Below, piece by piece: positions 1 to 6,130 of a DNA stretch of 7,556 nucleotides. Under the pieces are notes generated by a model that was not told where the DNA came from, did not search any database, and saw only the letters and a list, made by a program, of their open reading frames with translations. Made by a program: the position numbers and the translations under genes. The stretch's first letter is position 1, and the number at the start of each line of letters is the position of its first letter. The stretch comes from Paracoccaceae bacterium (GTDB lineage: Bacteria > Pseudomonadota > Alphaproteobacteria > Rhodobacterales > Rhodobacteraceae), in the NCBI GenBank assembly GCA_030625695.1, contig DAOUQK010000173.1, forward strand, positions 1-7,556, given 5' to 3'.

Positions 1-1053
1 GCCAGTTCTGACGCCCAACACCTGGGCGCGCCTGACCTTGATCTTGACGCGATAAACCCACGCGCCCGCATCTATATCCTGCCGTGCATTGCCGGCCATG
101 TCGGGGCCGATGCCGCCGCCGTAGCTTTGTCTGAACAACCCGGCAAATCCGAAGATCTGGTGCTGGTGGTGGATGTAGGCACCAACGCCGAGCTGCTTTT
201 GGGCAATACTACGCAGGTTCTGGCCTGTTCCTCGCCCACAGGCCCGGCCTTTGAAGGCGCACAGATCAGTTCTGGCCAGCGTGCCGCCCCCGGTGCCATC
301 GAACGCATCAGAATTGATCCCATCACCAAGAACCCACGCTTTCAGGTGATCGGTTCTGATCTGTGGTCAGACGATCCCGGCTTTGAGGCGGCGATCGCCA
401 GTTCCGGCATCACCGGCATCTGTGGCTCGGGCATTATCGAGGCCGTGGCCGAAATGCGCATGGCCGGCCTGTTGGACGAAAGCGGTCTGATCGGCTCTGC
501 TGAACAGACCGGCACAAAACGGTGCATCCCCGACGGGCGCACCCATTCTTACATGATCCATGACGGCGCACAGGATAACACCCCCCGCATCACCGTCACC
601 CAAGGCGACATTCGCGCCATCCAACTGGCCAAATCGGCACTGTATGCGGGCGCACGCCTGTTGATGGATGAAATGGGCGTCGACACGGTTGACCGGGTGG
701 TTCTGGCCGGGGCGTTTGGCGCGCATATCTCGTCCAAACACGCGATGGTGCTGGGCATGATCCCGGACGCACCGCTGGACAAGGTGACGTCGGCGGGCAA
801 TGCCGCAGGCACCGGCGCGCGTATTGCCTTGTGCAACGTCGCGGCCCGGCGCGAGGTTGAAACCATGGTGCGCGAGATTACCAAGGTCGAAACCGCACTG
901 GCACCAATGTTTCAGGATCATTTTGTTGCCGCCAACGCGATTCCGCACAAATCTGATCCGTTCCCCAACCTGTCGCAGATCGTCAACCTTCCGAGCCCCA
1001 GCTTTAACCCCAAGGCCGCCGAAGGTGGACGGCGGCGTCGCCGGAAACCCTGA
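1..1053 (+). CDS. ASKHA-domain (DUF4445) corrinoid-protein reactivator, 3' part
   Basis: The frame is open from base 1 to the TGA at 1051-1053, so this is the last 350 residues of a longer protein. The start lies upstream of the window; a TTG at 127 is internal, because conserved sequence continues before it (PCIAGHVGADAAA, residues ~29-41). Family hallmarks are the nucleotide-binding DVGTNAEL (58-65), CSSPTGPAFEGA (76-87), GICGSG (~138-143) and VVLAGAFGAH (~233-242). These match the RACo/RamA-like ASKHA ATPases that use ATP to return oxidised corrinoid proteins to the Co(I) state for methyl transfer. Full-length relatives carry an N-terminal 2Fe-2S ferredoxin domain, which would lie outside the window. 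In Roseobacters such genes often sit near MttB-like methyltransferase and corrinoid-protein genes for methylamine or betaine demethylation; no such neighbour is visible here, so the substrate is inference. The C-terminus ends in an arginine-rich tail (GGRRRRRKP). It converges on the next gene with a 9-bp gap and no obvious terminator. Confidence 0.9.
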   Translation, partial: ASSDAQHLGAPDLDLDAINPRARIYILPCIAGHVGADAAAVALSEQPGKSEDLVLVVDVGTNAELLLGNTTQVLACSSPTGPAFEGAQISSGQRAAPGAIERIRIDPITKNPRFQVIGSDLWSDDPGFEAAIASSGITGICGSGIIEAVAEMRMAGLLDESGLIGSAEQTGTKRCIPDGRTHSYMIHDGAQDNTPRITVTQGDIRAIQLAKSALYAGARLLMDEMGVDTVDRVVLAGAFGAHISSKHAMVLGMIPDAPLDKVTSAGNAAGTGARIALCNVAARREVETMVREITKVETALAPMFQDHFVAANAIPHKSDPFPNLSQIVNLPSPSFNPKAAEGGRRRRRKP

Positions 1054-1062
1054 CCACAGCCG

Positions 1063-1836
1063 TCAGAACAGCCCGTCAAACCGCGCAGGCAACGCATAGG
1101 TATGGCTGGCAACCGGCGGTTCAAACGCCCAATAGCCGGAATTGCCATGCTTGCCCCAGGTCGCGTGCATCCGTGCCCGCAGATCGGCAAATCCATCCCC
1201 AAAACTCAGCTTTGGGCCATCGCGTGGCGCGTCCCCCGGGCGCGTGCCGTCTGCCAGTCCCAGTAGAAACAGGTCATCGGGCGTCGCCAGCCGTTTGAAT
1301 TTCGCCAATGTCCCGTCTCGTGACAAGGCAACCGGAGCCGAGATCACACACGGTTTGCAAAGGTCCGGTGCAATCCTGACGTGACGCGCAGAGCCGTCCA
1401 GATCATCCGTCGCAAGGTCCCGCGGGATCAATTCAAGTCCAATAGGTGTCAGAACCTGCCCGCCATCAATTGCCCCCAGAACATCATTCAGATCGCCTTT
1501 GGCCGGGTCGGCCAACAGCAGTTCGTGCGTCTCGCCAACAATCACATGGGTGTAATACTGACCCAGGGCAGCCACCATATTGGCCATGACCCGCCCGCGC
1601 CGCTTTGCCACCGTGTCACCCGAACCGGGCGGCAGCCGGATCACTGAACACCCATCGGCCAGATCGACCAATTCCTGCGGCGCGTCGCCACTGATGACAT
1701 AACAATGGTCCCGGGTGATCTGGTGTTCATAATGGCGCAACCATGCTTTCAGGAATACTGCCGCCTGATCAGGTCCATTCTGTGGCCCACCCGCAGGGTC
1801 GCTTTTCAAAATGGTCAGCGCCGCCGCTATTTGCAA
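1063..1836 (-). CDS. Conserved hypothetical protein, possibly GT-A/glycosyltransferase-2-like
   Basis: The product is 257 residues, soluble, with no signal peptide or membrane segment. I chose TTG at 1836 as start: it lies 7 nt after a GAGGAG Shine-Dalgarno, it follows the stop of the upstream small gene by 14 nt, and the extension up to an ATG at 1917 would overlap that gene. The N-terminal half alternates strand-like and helix-like segments (AAALTIL, 4-10; DHCYVISGD, 43-51; YYTHVIVGETHELLL, 94-108). This recalls a GT-A Rossmann-type fold opening with a sugar-nucleotide site, but I see no convincing DXD motif. The C-terminal region is rich in Gly, Trp and aromatic residues (GKHGNSGYWAFEP, 228-240). 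I do not firmly recognise the family; the glycosyltransferase idea is a weak structural impression. It probably forms a two-gene operon with the small membrane protein upstream and may be translationally coupled to it. Confidence 0.65.
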   Translation of the reverse strand: MQIAAALTILKSDPAGGPQNGPDQAAVFLKAWLRHYEHQITRDHCYVISGDAPQELVDLADGCSVIRLPPGSGDTVAKRRGRVMANMVAALGQYYTHVIVGETHELLLADPAKGDLNDVLGAIDGGQVLTPIGLELIPRDLATDDLDGSARHVRIAPDLCKPCVISAPVALSRDGTLAKFKRLATPDDLFLLGLADGTRPGDAPRDGPKLSFGDGFADLRARMHATWGKHGNSGYWAFEPPVASHTYALPARFDGLF

Positions 1837-1850
1837 AAGGTCACTCCTCG

Positions 1851-2090
1851 TTACTCTTCTTGCGATCCCGTGGATTGAACGCCGACCTGTATCAGCTTGG
1901 CAATCAGGATCAGCCACGGCGCCCCGTGCATCAACATATCGCCGATATCTATCATCCGCGTCAGATCTCCGGCGGCCAACATCTTAAGTTTCTGCCAGAT
2001 GTGCGGCTCTGGCACAAACGGTGCCAGTCCCAGCAAGGCACACATCATCCCAACCATTCCCCAGGATATTCGGTCCAGTATTGCTGCCAT
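1851..2090 (-). CDS. Small two-helix inner-membrane protein (often labelled 'RND transporter')
   Basis: The product is 79 residues. The start is ATG at 2090 (MAAILDRISWG), preceded by GAGG with an 8-nt gap; an in-frame ATG seven codons upstream (2111) lacks a comparable ribosome site because the GAGG lies downstream of it. There are two hydrophobic segments, roughly residues 10-26 (GMVGMMCALLGLAPFVP) and 53-72 (LMHGAPWLILIAKLIQ), joined by a polar stretch with PEPHIWQKLKMLAAGDL. The layout GLAPFxPEPHxxxKLxML...DxxDxLMHGAPW resembles a short conserved family of Rhodobacteraceae that is automatically labelled 'RND transporter'. At this size it cannot be an RND pump; it is at most an accessory or a free-standing small membrane protein. 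It is the first gene of a - strand pair, 14 nt before the TTG start of the next gene. Confidence 0.72.
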   Translation of the reverse strand: MAAILDRISWGMVGMMCALLGLAPFVPEPHIWQKLKMLAAGDLTRMIDIGDMLMHGAPWLILIAKLIQVGVQSTGSQEE

Positions 2091-2146
2091 GTTATTGCCT
2101 CGTCTTGTCAAACTATGATTTCAGACCGGTAAATGGCCCCGGGGGT

Positions 2147-2175
2147 GAGATAGATCAGACGCCGTCTTTTGGCAA
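2147..2175 (-). promoter_or_regulatory. Candidate sigma-70-like promoter for the small membrane protein gene
   Basis: On the - strand TTGCCA (2170-2175) is separated by 17 bp from TATCTC (2147-2152). The -35 box matches five of six consensus bases; the -10 box only three. The spacer contains the short perfect palindrome AGACG-G-CGTCT (2158-2168), which could be an operator or chance. It lies about 57 bp upstream of the ATG at 2090. Confidence 0.28.
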
Positions 2176-2314
2176 TCACCGGGCCGGCCTTGTGTTACGT
2201 CGTGGGAAATATGGGAGGGAACCTTGCCCCCTGACATCCAAAAGCGCGACCGTGCTTCGGGCGATCAGCCCGCCCGTCAGAGGTGCTGCGTACCGTGAGA
2301 CAGTAACTGAACCA

Positions 2315-2353
2315 CCACCAGCTGAAGCTGGTGGGATCAACAGGAACAGTTGA
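2315..2353. repeat. Double hairpin, possible IS end or structured RNA remnant
   Basis: CCACCAGC (2315-2322), loop TGAA, GCTGGTGG (2327-2334) is a perfect 8-bp stem. It is followed two bases later by TCAAC (2337-2341) and GTTGA (2349-2353) with a 7-nt loop. There is no U-run directly after the first stem, so it is not a typical intrinsic terminator. A compact GC hairpin followed by TCAAC recalls the subterminal right-end structures of IS200/IS605-type elements, but no transposase is adjacent, so that identity is speculative. Confidence 0.4.
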
Positions 2354-2457
2354 AACCGTTCTTTTTCAAAGGCGCACAAATTTTGTCGAATTGTCGGATA
2401 CTCGCCTTAATTTCAGTCACGACACGGAGTTCCGTCGTCACTTGCTTATTAATTCAG

Positions 2458-2555
2458 ATCAGCATGCCGCCCCCGTTCCATATTTCCGTCATGACCGGTC
2501 TTGCCACCAACAGAGCCCAGCGGTGAGGGTCTGAGTGATCGTCCGGGATGAAACA
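2458..2555 (+). repeat. Dispersed repeat, copy A
   Basis: This direct copy matches 5999-6098. The shared left end ATCAGCATGCC (2458-2468) is exact. After a more diverged middle with a 2-nt length difference, TCTTGCC (2499-2505) onward aligns without gaps. The block 2525-2555 matches 6068-6098 at 28 of 31 bases, including a 16-bp exact core, GTGATCGTCCGGGATG (2535-2550). No gene is recognised inside. On the reverse strand both copies read a short LFHPGRS-like peptide frame, but with no ribosome site. Confidence 0.7.
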
Positions 2556-2669
2556 ATTATCGCCCGTAAGGTTCGAAAAAATAATGAGGATCGCTTTGAT
2601 CAGATATCATCCGATCCCTTTTCCAATATTGGTATTTTCCCAAAATTATTAACGTAGTATTTGGTCACG

Positions 2670-3671
2670 TCAAAACCCGCTCACTCTCTCGATAAACCAA
2701 AGAGACGCGATTGATCCTATGCCATAGGCCGGTAATTGAAGCACCCAGAATGGCCACTGGGCGCGTAGCCTTCGAAAAGACGCCATTATGACAAGCACGA
2801 CGGAAACAAAGACCAATTGGCCCAATTCCACGCCGATATTGAACATTAACAGCGCCAGAGGGATTTCATGCTGGGGAAGACCGACGTCGGCAAGCGCGCC
2901 GGCAAAGCCCAGCCCGTGTAGCAGCCCGAAGGAAAAGGCGACAATCCAGGGATAATTGGCGGTCATGCTCGGCTTGCCGCGATTAAGTTTTGCCAACTCG
3001 CTGGCCAGAAATATGATCGACAACGCAATGATCGCCTCGACGGGCGGGCCAGGTACCGACAGAACACCAAGGGTCGCCCCTGCCAGTGTAATACTGTGAG
3101 CAAGGGTGAAGGCGGTAATAGACAATAGAAGTGGCCGTGTGCCGTGAATGATCAGAACCAAAGCCAATACAAACAGAAGATGGTCAAACCCGGAAAGAAT
3201 GTGCTCGAACCCAAGCACGGTATAGTCCCATGTGATCTGCCAGGCGTTGCGCGGTCCCTCGATTACAAGCCACGGCTTGGATGGCCTGATCAGTGATGTC
3301 GTCGTGGCACCGGTCCCGAACTCAATACGCACCAATACCTCGATTGAGGTCGCCTCCAACCCGGTGATGGTGACACGTTTGCCTTCCAGCCCGGCGGCGT
3401 CGGTTTCGATCAGGCGGCGCTCGACCTTGGATCTGGGTAGTTCACGAACAACCGGCGGCGTAAGATTGCGCACCGTTTCAGGCAGTTGCAGTCCAAGCTC
3501 GGAGCGTTTTCCTGATACATTTGGCGTCCGCCACACCACGGTATAGCGATTTGGCGTTGTTTCTTTAATTTCCAAAAACGCAGGCTGGGAGTCGTCCGCC
3601 AAAGCCGCGCTGTCGGAAATTCCTACATAACTCGCAATAATTGAAACCAGAATCAGAAGAATACGTTGCAT
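2670..3671 (-). CDS. HupE/UreJ-family inner-membrane protein
   Basis: The product is 333 residues. The N-terminus is a signal peptide (hydrophobic 4-16, likely cut after ALA at 25), followed by a ~120-residue beta-rich extracytoplasmic domain and then a bundle of about six or seven membrane helices from ~150. The membrane part carries the conserved acid/histidine motifs of the HupE/UreJ_2 family: GFEHILSGFDHLLF (154-167), TLAHS (189-193), FGLLHGLGFA (248-257) and FNIGVELGQ (277-285). HupE and UreJ proteins are linked to nickel supply in hydrogenase and urease operons. Family members with this long periplasmic domain occur outside those operons and their cargo is unknown, so metal transport is only a possibility. 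The ATG at 3671 lies 2 bp after the stop of the PPIase gene, so the two are almost certainly co-transcribed and may be translationally coupled. It is the last gene of the cluster. Confidence 0.88.
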   Translation of the reverse strand: MQRILLILVSIIASYVGISDSAALADDSQPAFLEIKETTPNRYTVVWRTPNVSGKRSELGLQLPETVRNLTPPVVRELPRSKVERRLIETDAAGLEGKRVTITGLEATSIEVLVRIEFGTGATTTSLIRPSKPWLVIEGPRNAWQITWDYTVLGFEHILSGFDHLLFVLALVLIIHGTRPLLLSITAFTLAHSITLAGATLGVLSVPGPPVEAIIALSIIFLASELAKLNRGKPSMTANYPWIVAFSFGLLHGLGFAGALADVGLPQHEIPLALLMFNIGVELGQLVFVSVVLVIMASFRRLRAQWPFWVLQLPAYGIGSIASLWFIERVSGF

Positions 3672-3673
3672 AG

Positions 3674-4558
3674 CTATTGACCTGGTTCAGACGCATCAGG
3701 TGTGGTGCCATCATTGGGTGACGCGGCTGGAACTGCCTCCAACACCACATCGTATCCCGCCAAAAGTTTACGATATGTGATTTCTTCAAGCTCTTTTTGT
3801 CTTTCCAGCACCCAATCACGCAGCACGGCATCTTTTACCTCGCTCAGCGCGAGTTTTCGCCCTTCCAGGTATTCACTGACCAAAACCACATGAGCGCCAA
3901 AACCAGAAGTCAGCGGCCCACTCCAGACTCCCGGCGTCAGGCGGGCCACCTGTTGGGCAAAATCACCGCCAAATGACCGGCTGATAATGCTTGGTGAAAC
4001 CTTTGTATATTGGCGCGCCAGCATGATCCGGTCACCCAACTGTTCGGGATTTGCCCCTGATTTCAATTGTGCAATTATTTCCCTGGCGTCAGCCTCAATA
4101 TTCTGCCGCGCATCAAGGCTGAGATATATTTGCTCAAATGTGATCCGGGGTTCTTGGCGATACCGATCTTCATACTGCGCCATGAAGGCATTCAGTTCTT
4201 CGTCGGTCGGATCCGTCAAAGCCGATACGTCTTCGAGGATGAAATTCAGTTTCTGTCGCATGCGCCGACGAATAAGATCGTCACCCTTGTCCAAGCCCAA
4301 AGCAATCGCTTCGCGAAAGAATACTTCGTCCCGAAGATAGGTTTCAACAAGCGCATCTTGTTCATCCGCGCTTGGCGGGCGCATCCGGGCGCGACTGAAA
4401 CGTTCGGCGAGCATCTGTTGCTGGCCAGTGGTGATGACTATTCTATTCGGTTCTACGGCCTGAGGGCCGTTGTTCAAACCGAACAGAGCAAACAGACACG
4501 CACCGATCAGCAGAAAATGCACAAGTGGTTCACGCAGAACCTTTGCAAGCAAACTCAT
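3674..4558 (-). CDS. Membrane-anchored PpiC-type (parvulin) peptidyl-prolyl isomerase
   Basis: The product is 294 residues. ATG at 4558 follows GAGG with a 7-nt gap. A single N-terminal membrane anchor (REPLVHFLLIGACLFALFGL, 9-28) should place the rest in the periplasm. The segment RPPSADEQDALVETYLRDEVFFREAIALGLD (about 60-90) and the RRRMRQK stretch (97-103) are typical of the SurA-like chaperone region of this PpiC subfamily. A divergent parvulin domain occupies about 137-232 (ITFEQIYLSL, then GPLTSGFGAHVVLVSEY), and the tail is Pro/Asp-rich and flexible. Such proteins catalyse or chaperone proline isomerisation during folding of exported proteins. Proteins of this subfamily are commonly encoded beside HupE/UreJ-type genes, as here, which suggests a partnership. 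Whether the parvulin domain is catalytically active cannot be judged by eye. A 138-bp gap with a stem-loop separates it from the outer-membrane protein gene upstream. Confidence 0.87.
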   Translation of the reverse strand: MSLLAKVLREPLVHFLLIGACLFALFGLNNGPQAVEPNRIVITTGQQQMLAERFSRARMRPPSADEQDALVETYLRDEVFFREAIALGLDKGDDLIRRRMRQKLNFILEDVSALTDPTDEELNAFMAQYEDRYRQEPRITFEQIYLSLDARQNIEADAREIIAQLKSGANPEQLGDRIMLARQYTKVSPSIISRSFGGDFAQQVARLTPGVWSGPLTSGFGAHVVLVSEYLEGRKLALSEVKDAVLRDWVLERQKELEEITYRKLLAGYDVVLEAVPAASPNDGTTPDASEPGQ

Positions 4559-4625
4559 TAATGTACCTCGGGTTACTTTTGAGCTGTATACCAGATTGGA
4601 GATGTCCAGACGCGCTTTTGAAGAA

Positions 4626-4652
4626 TGGTCTGCTCAGACCCTTCGCGGACCA
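4626..4652. terminator. Stem-loop between outer-membrane protein and PPIase genes
   Basis: TGGTCTGC (4626-4633) pairs with GCGGACCA (4645-4652), 8 bp with one G-U wobble and an 11-nt loop. An overlapping alternative is GGTCTG (4627-4632) with CAGACC (4635-4640). The two pairings exclude each other. No U-run follows on either strand, so it is not a textbook intrinsic terminator; it could attenuate or stabilise the transcript. A smaller hairpin, ACGGC-TCAT-GCCGT (4680-4693), sits just after the stop of the outer-membrane protein gene. Confidence 0.35.
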
Positions 4653-4696
4653 AAGCCATTAAGCAGTTGGCCGCCAATTACGGCTCATGCCGTTGA

Positions 4697-5428
4697 TCAA
4701 AACCGGTAAGTTACCCCAAATACCGGACCGGATTGCTCAAACGAAAAGCCGGTGCCGTTAATGTCGTGATCGACCGAGATATGTTTGTAGCCCATTCTTC
4801 CGACCCATTTCTCGTTGAATTCGTAATCGGCCGTCAGGAGTACCTGCCAGGTTTCGCTATCACTGCTGAATCCGCCGTAGTCTGCAAATACAGTCCCGGA
4901 CCACTTTTCAGACATCTCAAATTGAGCCTTTACGCCAACCACCGGATCAACCCAACTTTCATCAATTCGAGTTGTTCCCCCCGCAGCAAGTCCGGGTAGC
5001 AGTGTAAGATCGGTTCTGGTGTTGAACCAACGAAAACCTGCCGCAAGGTCAACACTGACCTTTTGATCCTGATGTAGGCGGTAGGTTGCATAGCCGTTGA
5101 AAACCTGTGTTTTCATTGCTGTGTTCAGACCAGAAAACGCCGGACCAGGTGTACTGTTCCCGAAGGAAAGATCAGTCATCATGTAGTCCGCTAAGAACCC
5201 CCAGCGGCCGTTGTTTGCCGAAATAGCCCCCATAAAGGCCATGTCAAGATTGGCCAGGGCATCTTTAAAGCTTAGTGAGCCCTCTATCCCGCCGGTGGCT
5301 ATGTTTGTTTCAGGTGTGAAAAGGTACATAGTTGCCGCGAATTCCCAATCGCTGTCTTGGGCCATTGCGGGAACAGCTGAGATCGCAAAAACAGTCGAAA
5401 ATACGAGTCGTTTCCAATTATTTTTCAT
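4697..5428 (-). CDS. Outer-membrane beta-barrel protein with signal peptide
   Basis: The product is 243 residues from the ATG at 5428, which has an excellent AAGGAG site 7 nt upstream; a longer frame to 5497 only adds residues before the signal peptide. The N-terminus is a textbook Sec signal (MKNNWKR, hydrophobic LVFSTVFAISAVP, cut after AMA at 23). The mature part is a run of alternating amphipathic strands with aromatic girdles (WEFAATMYLF, GRWGFLADYMM, VFNGYATYRL, WVDPVVGVKAQF, WSGTVFADYGGF, WQVLLTADYEF). It ends in VTYRF, the C-terminal phenylalanine signature for barrel insertion. Strand number suggests a small barrel of about 8-12 strands. I do not recognise a substrate-specific porin family, so the function is unassigned. 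It heads the - strand cluster; the membrane-anchored PPIase downstream could help fold it, which is inference from order only. Confidence 0.83.
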   Translation of the reverse strand: MKNNWKRLVFSTVFAISAVPAMAQDSDWEFAATMYLFTPETNIATGGIEGSLSFKDALANLDMAFMGAISANNGRWGFLADYMMTDLSFGNSTPGPAFSGLNTAMKTQVFNGYATYRLHQDQKVSVDLAAGFRWFNTRTDLTLLPGLAAGGTTRIDESWVDPVVGVKAQFEMSEKWSGTVFADYGGFSSDSETWQVLLTADYEFNEKWVGRMGYKHISVDHDINGTGFSFEQSGPVFGVTYRF

Positions 5429-5738
5429 GGCCCACTCCTTAGGGTTACTAGTGACCTGATACCAACAGTTAATCACGTTATAGCCGACATTCTCCACGTG
5501 GAAGAGCTAGTTTTCCATGTAGCAGAAATCTTGCGTACCATTCAAGCCTCCTCGGTGAGTTGCCGATGCATCGAATCATTCCTTTTCAACGACGAATTTC
5601 GAATCATTTGTCTAGAATTAGGCAAATGCCAAACAACCAAGCAACTGAGGTGCAAGTGGTGTCAGAGGCGCGCCCCTTAGGGGCTTTGTTGGAGCTATGG
5701 TTGAATTTGGGTGACGGCGTCCATTCAGGTGACGCAGG
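5429..5738. other. Leader and non-coding region upstream of the outer-membrane protein gene
   Basis: No conserved gene is recognised. It holds the possible 22-codon leader peptide (5473-5541, - strand), an exact 10-bp direct repeat TCGAATCATT (5571-5580 and 5599-5608), the inverted pair CATTTG/CAAATG (5605-5610 and 5623-5628), a weak - strand promoter candidate TTGCTT-18 bp-TAATTC (5615-5644), and the short hairpin GCCCC-TTA-GGGGC followed by TTT around 5673-5688. The ParA-derived reading frame loses its family resemblance on entering this region, marking a recombination junction near 5739. Confidence 0.45.
5473..5541 (-). CDS. Possible 22-aa leader peptide
   Basis: ATG at 5541 is preceded 5 nt upstream by GAGGAGG, among the strongest Shine-Dalgarno sequences in the window. 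It opens a 22-codon frame (MVRKISATWKTSSSTWRMSAIT) ending in TGA at 5473-5475. The start of the outer-membrane protein gene lies 44 nt further on the same strand. The peptide is rich in Ser and Thr with two Trp and has no signal or membrane segment. It could be a regulatory upstream frame controlling the barrel gene, or a start codon with no biological role. Confidence 0.3.
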   Translation of the reverse strand: MVRKISATWKTSSSTWRMSAIT

Positions 5739-5978
5739 TTGCCTTGTCGGGATCACAACCAAATCAGCCGCCTTGGCAATTTCGGCAGTTTGCTCCGAGG
5801 CATTGGGTTTGCCATCTATAATCATCGCATCAAAGCGCGTTGCATCCTCAAGTGCGGTTTTCACTGACGCGAAGCTTTGCACTTGGAGCTCTGGCGTAAC
5901 TTGGCTTTCCGCGCGCCGCCCTGCCCAGTGGGTGCAGGTTTGTTGCTGTGTGTCGAGGTCTGCTACGCGATGTCGCCG
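5739..5978 (-). pseudogene. Internal fragment of a ParA-family partitioning ATPase
   Basis: The - strand frame, open over 5604-5999, reads as the middle of a ParA/MinD-type P-loop ATPase: HRVADLDTQQQT (the DxDxQ switch region) up to ~5972, QVTPELQVQSFASVKTALEDA, then the Walker B-like FDAMIIDGKPNASEQ and AAELVVIPT-type strand (seen as AADLVVIPTRQ) ending near 5739. Both ends are missing. The Walker A loop (KGGTGKT) that should precede HRV is absent, replaced by repeat copy B. After PTRQ the frame continues to a TGA at 5604 without family resemblance. A GTG at 5882 could open a 92-residue frame, but without a nucleotide-binding loop it would not be a working ParA. Such orphan ParA genes segregate plasmids or integrative elements, so this is a relic of an earlier mobile element near the tRNA. 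Confidence 0.75.
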
Positions 5979-5998
5979 CTGCTTGTTTGCGACGTGAA

Positions 5999-6098
5999 AT
6001 CAGCATGCCTGGCCCCTGCCCCGCAATTCCAACAGGAACGATCTTGCCGCGAATAATGACCAACGACGAGGGTCTATGTGATCGTCCGGGATGGAACA
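5999..6098 (+). repeat. Dispersed repeat, copy B
   Basis: This is the second copy of the repeat at 2458-2555, in the same orientation 3.5 kb away. The left end ATCAGCATGCC (5999-6009) and the core GTGATCGTCCGGGATG (6078-6093) are exact. Positions 6042-6098 align without gaps to 2499-2555. It abuts the truncated 5' end of the ParA remnant and lies 84 bp before the tRNA. Confidence 0.7.
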
Positions 6099-6130
6099 GG
6101 TAACAGCCAACTTGGTTACCTGTGGTTTTT
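6096..6130 (+). terminator. Terminator-like hairpin with T-run upstream of the tRNA
   Basis: ACAGGTAAC (6096-6104) and GTTACCTGT (6115-6123) form a perfect 9-bp stem with a 10-nt loop, followed two bases later by TTTTT (6126-6130). It fits a + strand intrinsic terminator of modest GC content. No + strand gene is seen just upstream, so it may be a relic. It begins at the right edge of repeat B and is absent next to repeat A. Confidence 0.4.

Larger units (their letters stand above)
2112..2669. other. 558-bp gene-free region with hairpins and one dispersed repeat
   Basis: I see no convincing gene here. Open frames on both strands lack ribosome sites and recognisable protein character. The stretch contains a candidate promoter for the leftward gene (2147-2175), a 5-bp hairpin CGGGC/GCCCG near 2265-2280, the strong hairpin at 2315-2334 with a second small one at 2337-2353, the dyad ACGGA-GT-TCCGT (2424-2435), repeat copy A (2458-2555) and the palindrome CCAATATTGG (2623-2632) downstream of the HupE gene. 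It separates the GC-rich left block from the less GC-rich three-gene cluster, which fits a junction left by old insertions. Confidence 0.5.

Noticed and set aside
367..948. A 193-codon - strand open frame opposite the ASKHA gene
   Set aside because: It overlaps a well-supported gene, is His/Ala/Gly-rich in the manner of a GC-rich antisense shadow, and has no recognisable domain.
127..1053. A 308-residue gene starting at TTG 127
   Set aside because: The frame is open to base 1 and family-conserved sequence (PCIAGHVGADAAA) lies upstream of 127, so the gene begins outside the window.
2176..2379. A 67-codon - strand frame in the gene-free region
   Set aside because: No ribosome site, and it reads straight through the perfect hairpin at 2315-2334; more likely a by-product of structured or relic sequence.
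5604..5882. A stand-alone 92-residue gene starting at GTG 5882
   Set aside because: It is the internal part of a ParA fold without its nucleotide-binding loop, and the resemblance continues upstream of 5882; treated as a pseudogene fragment.
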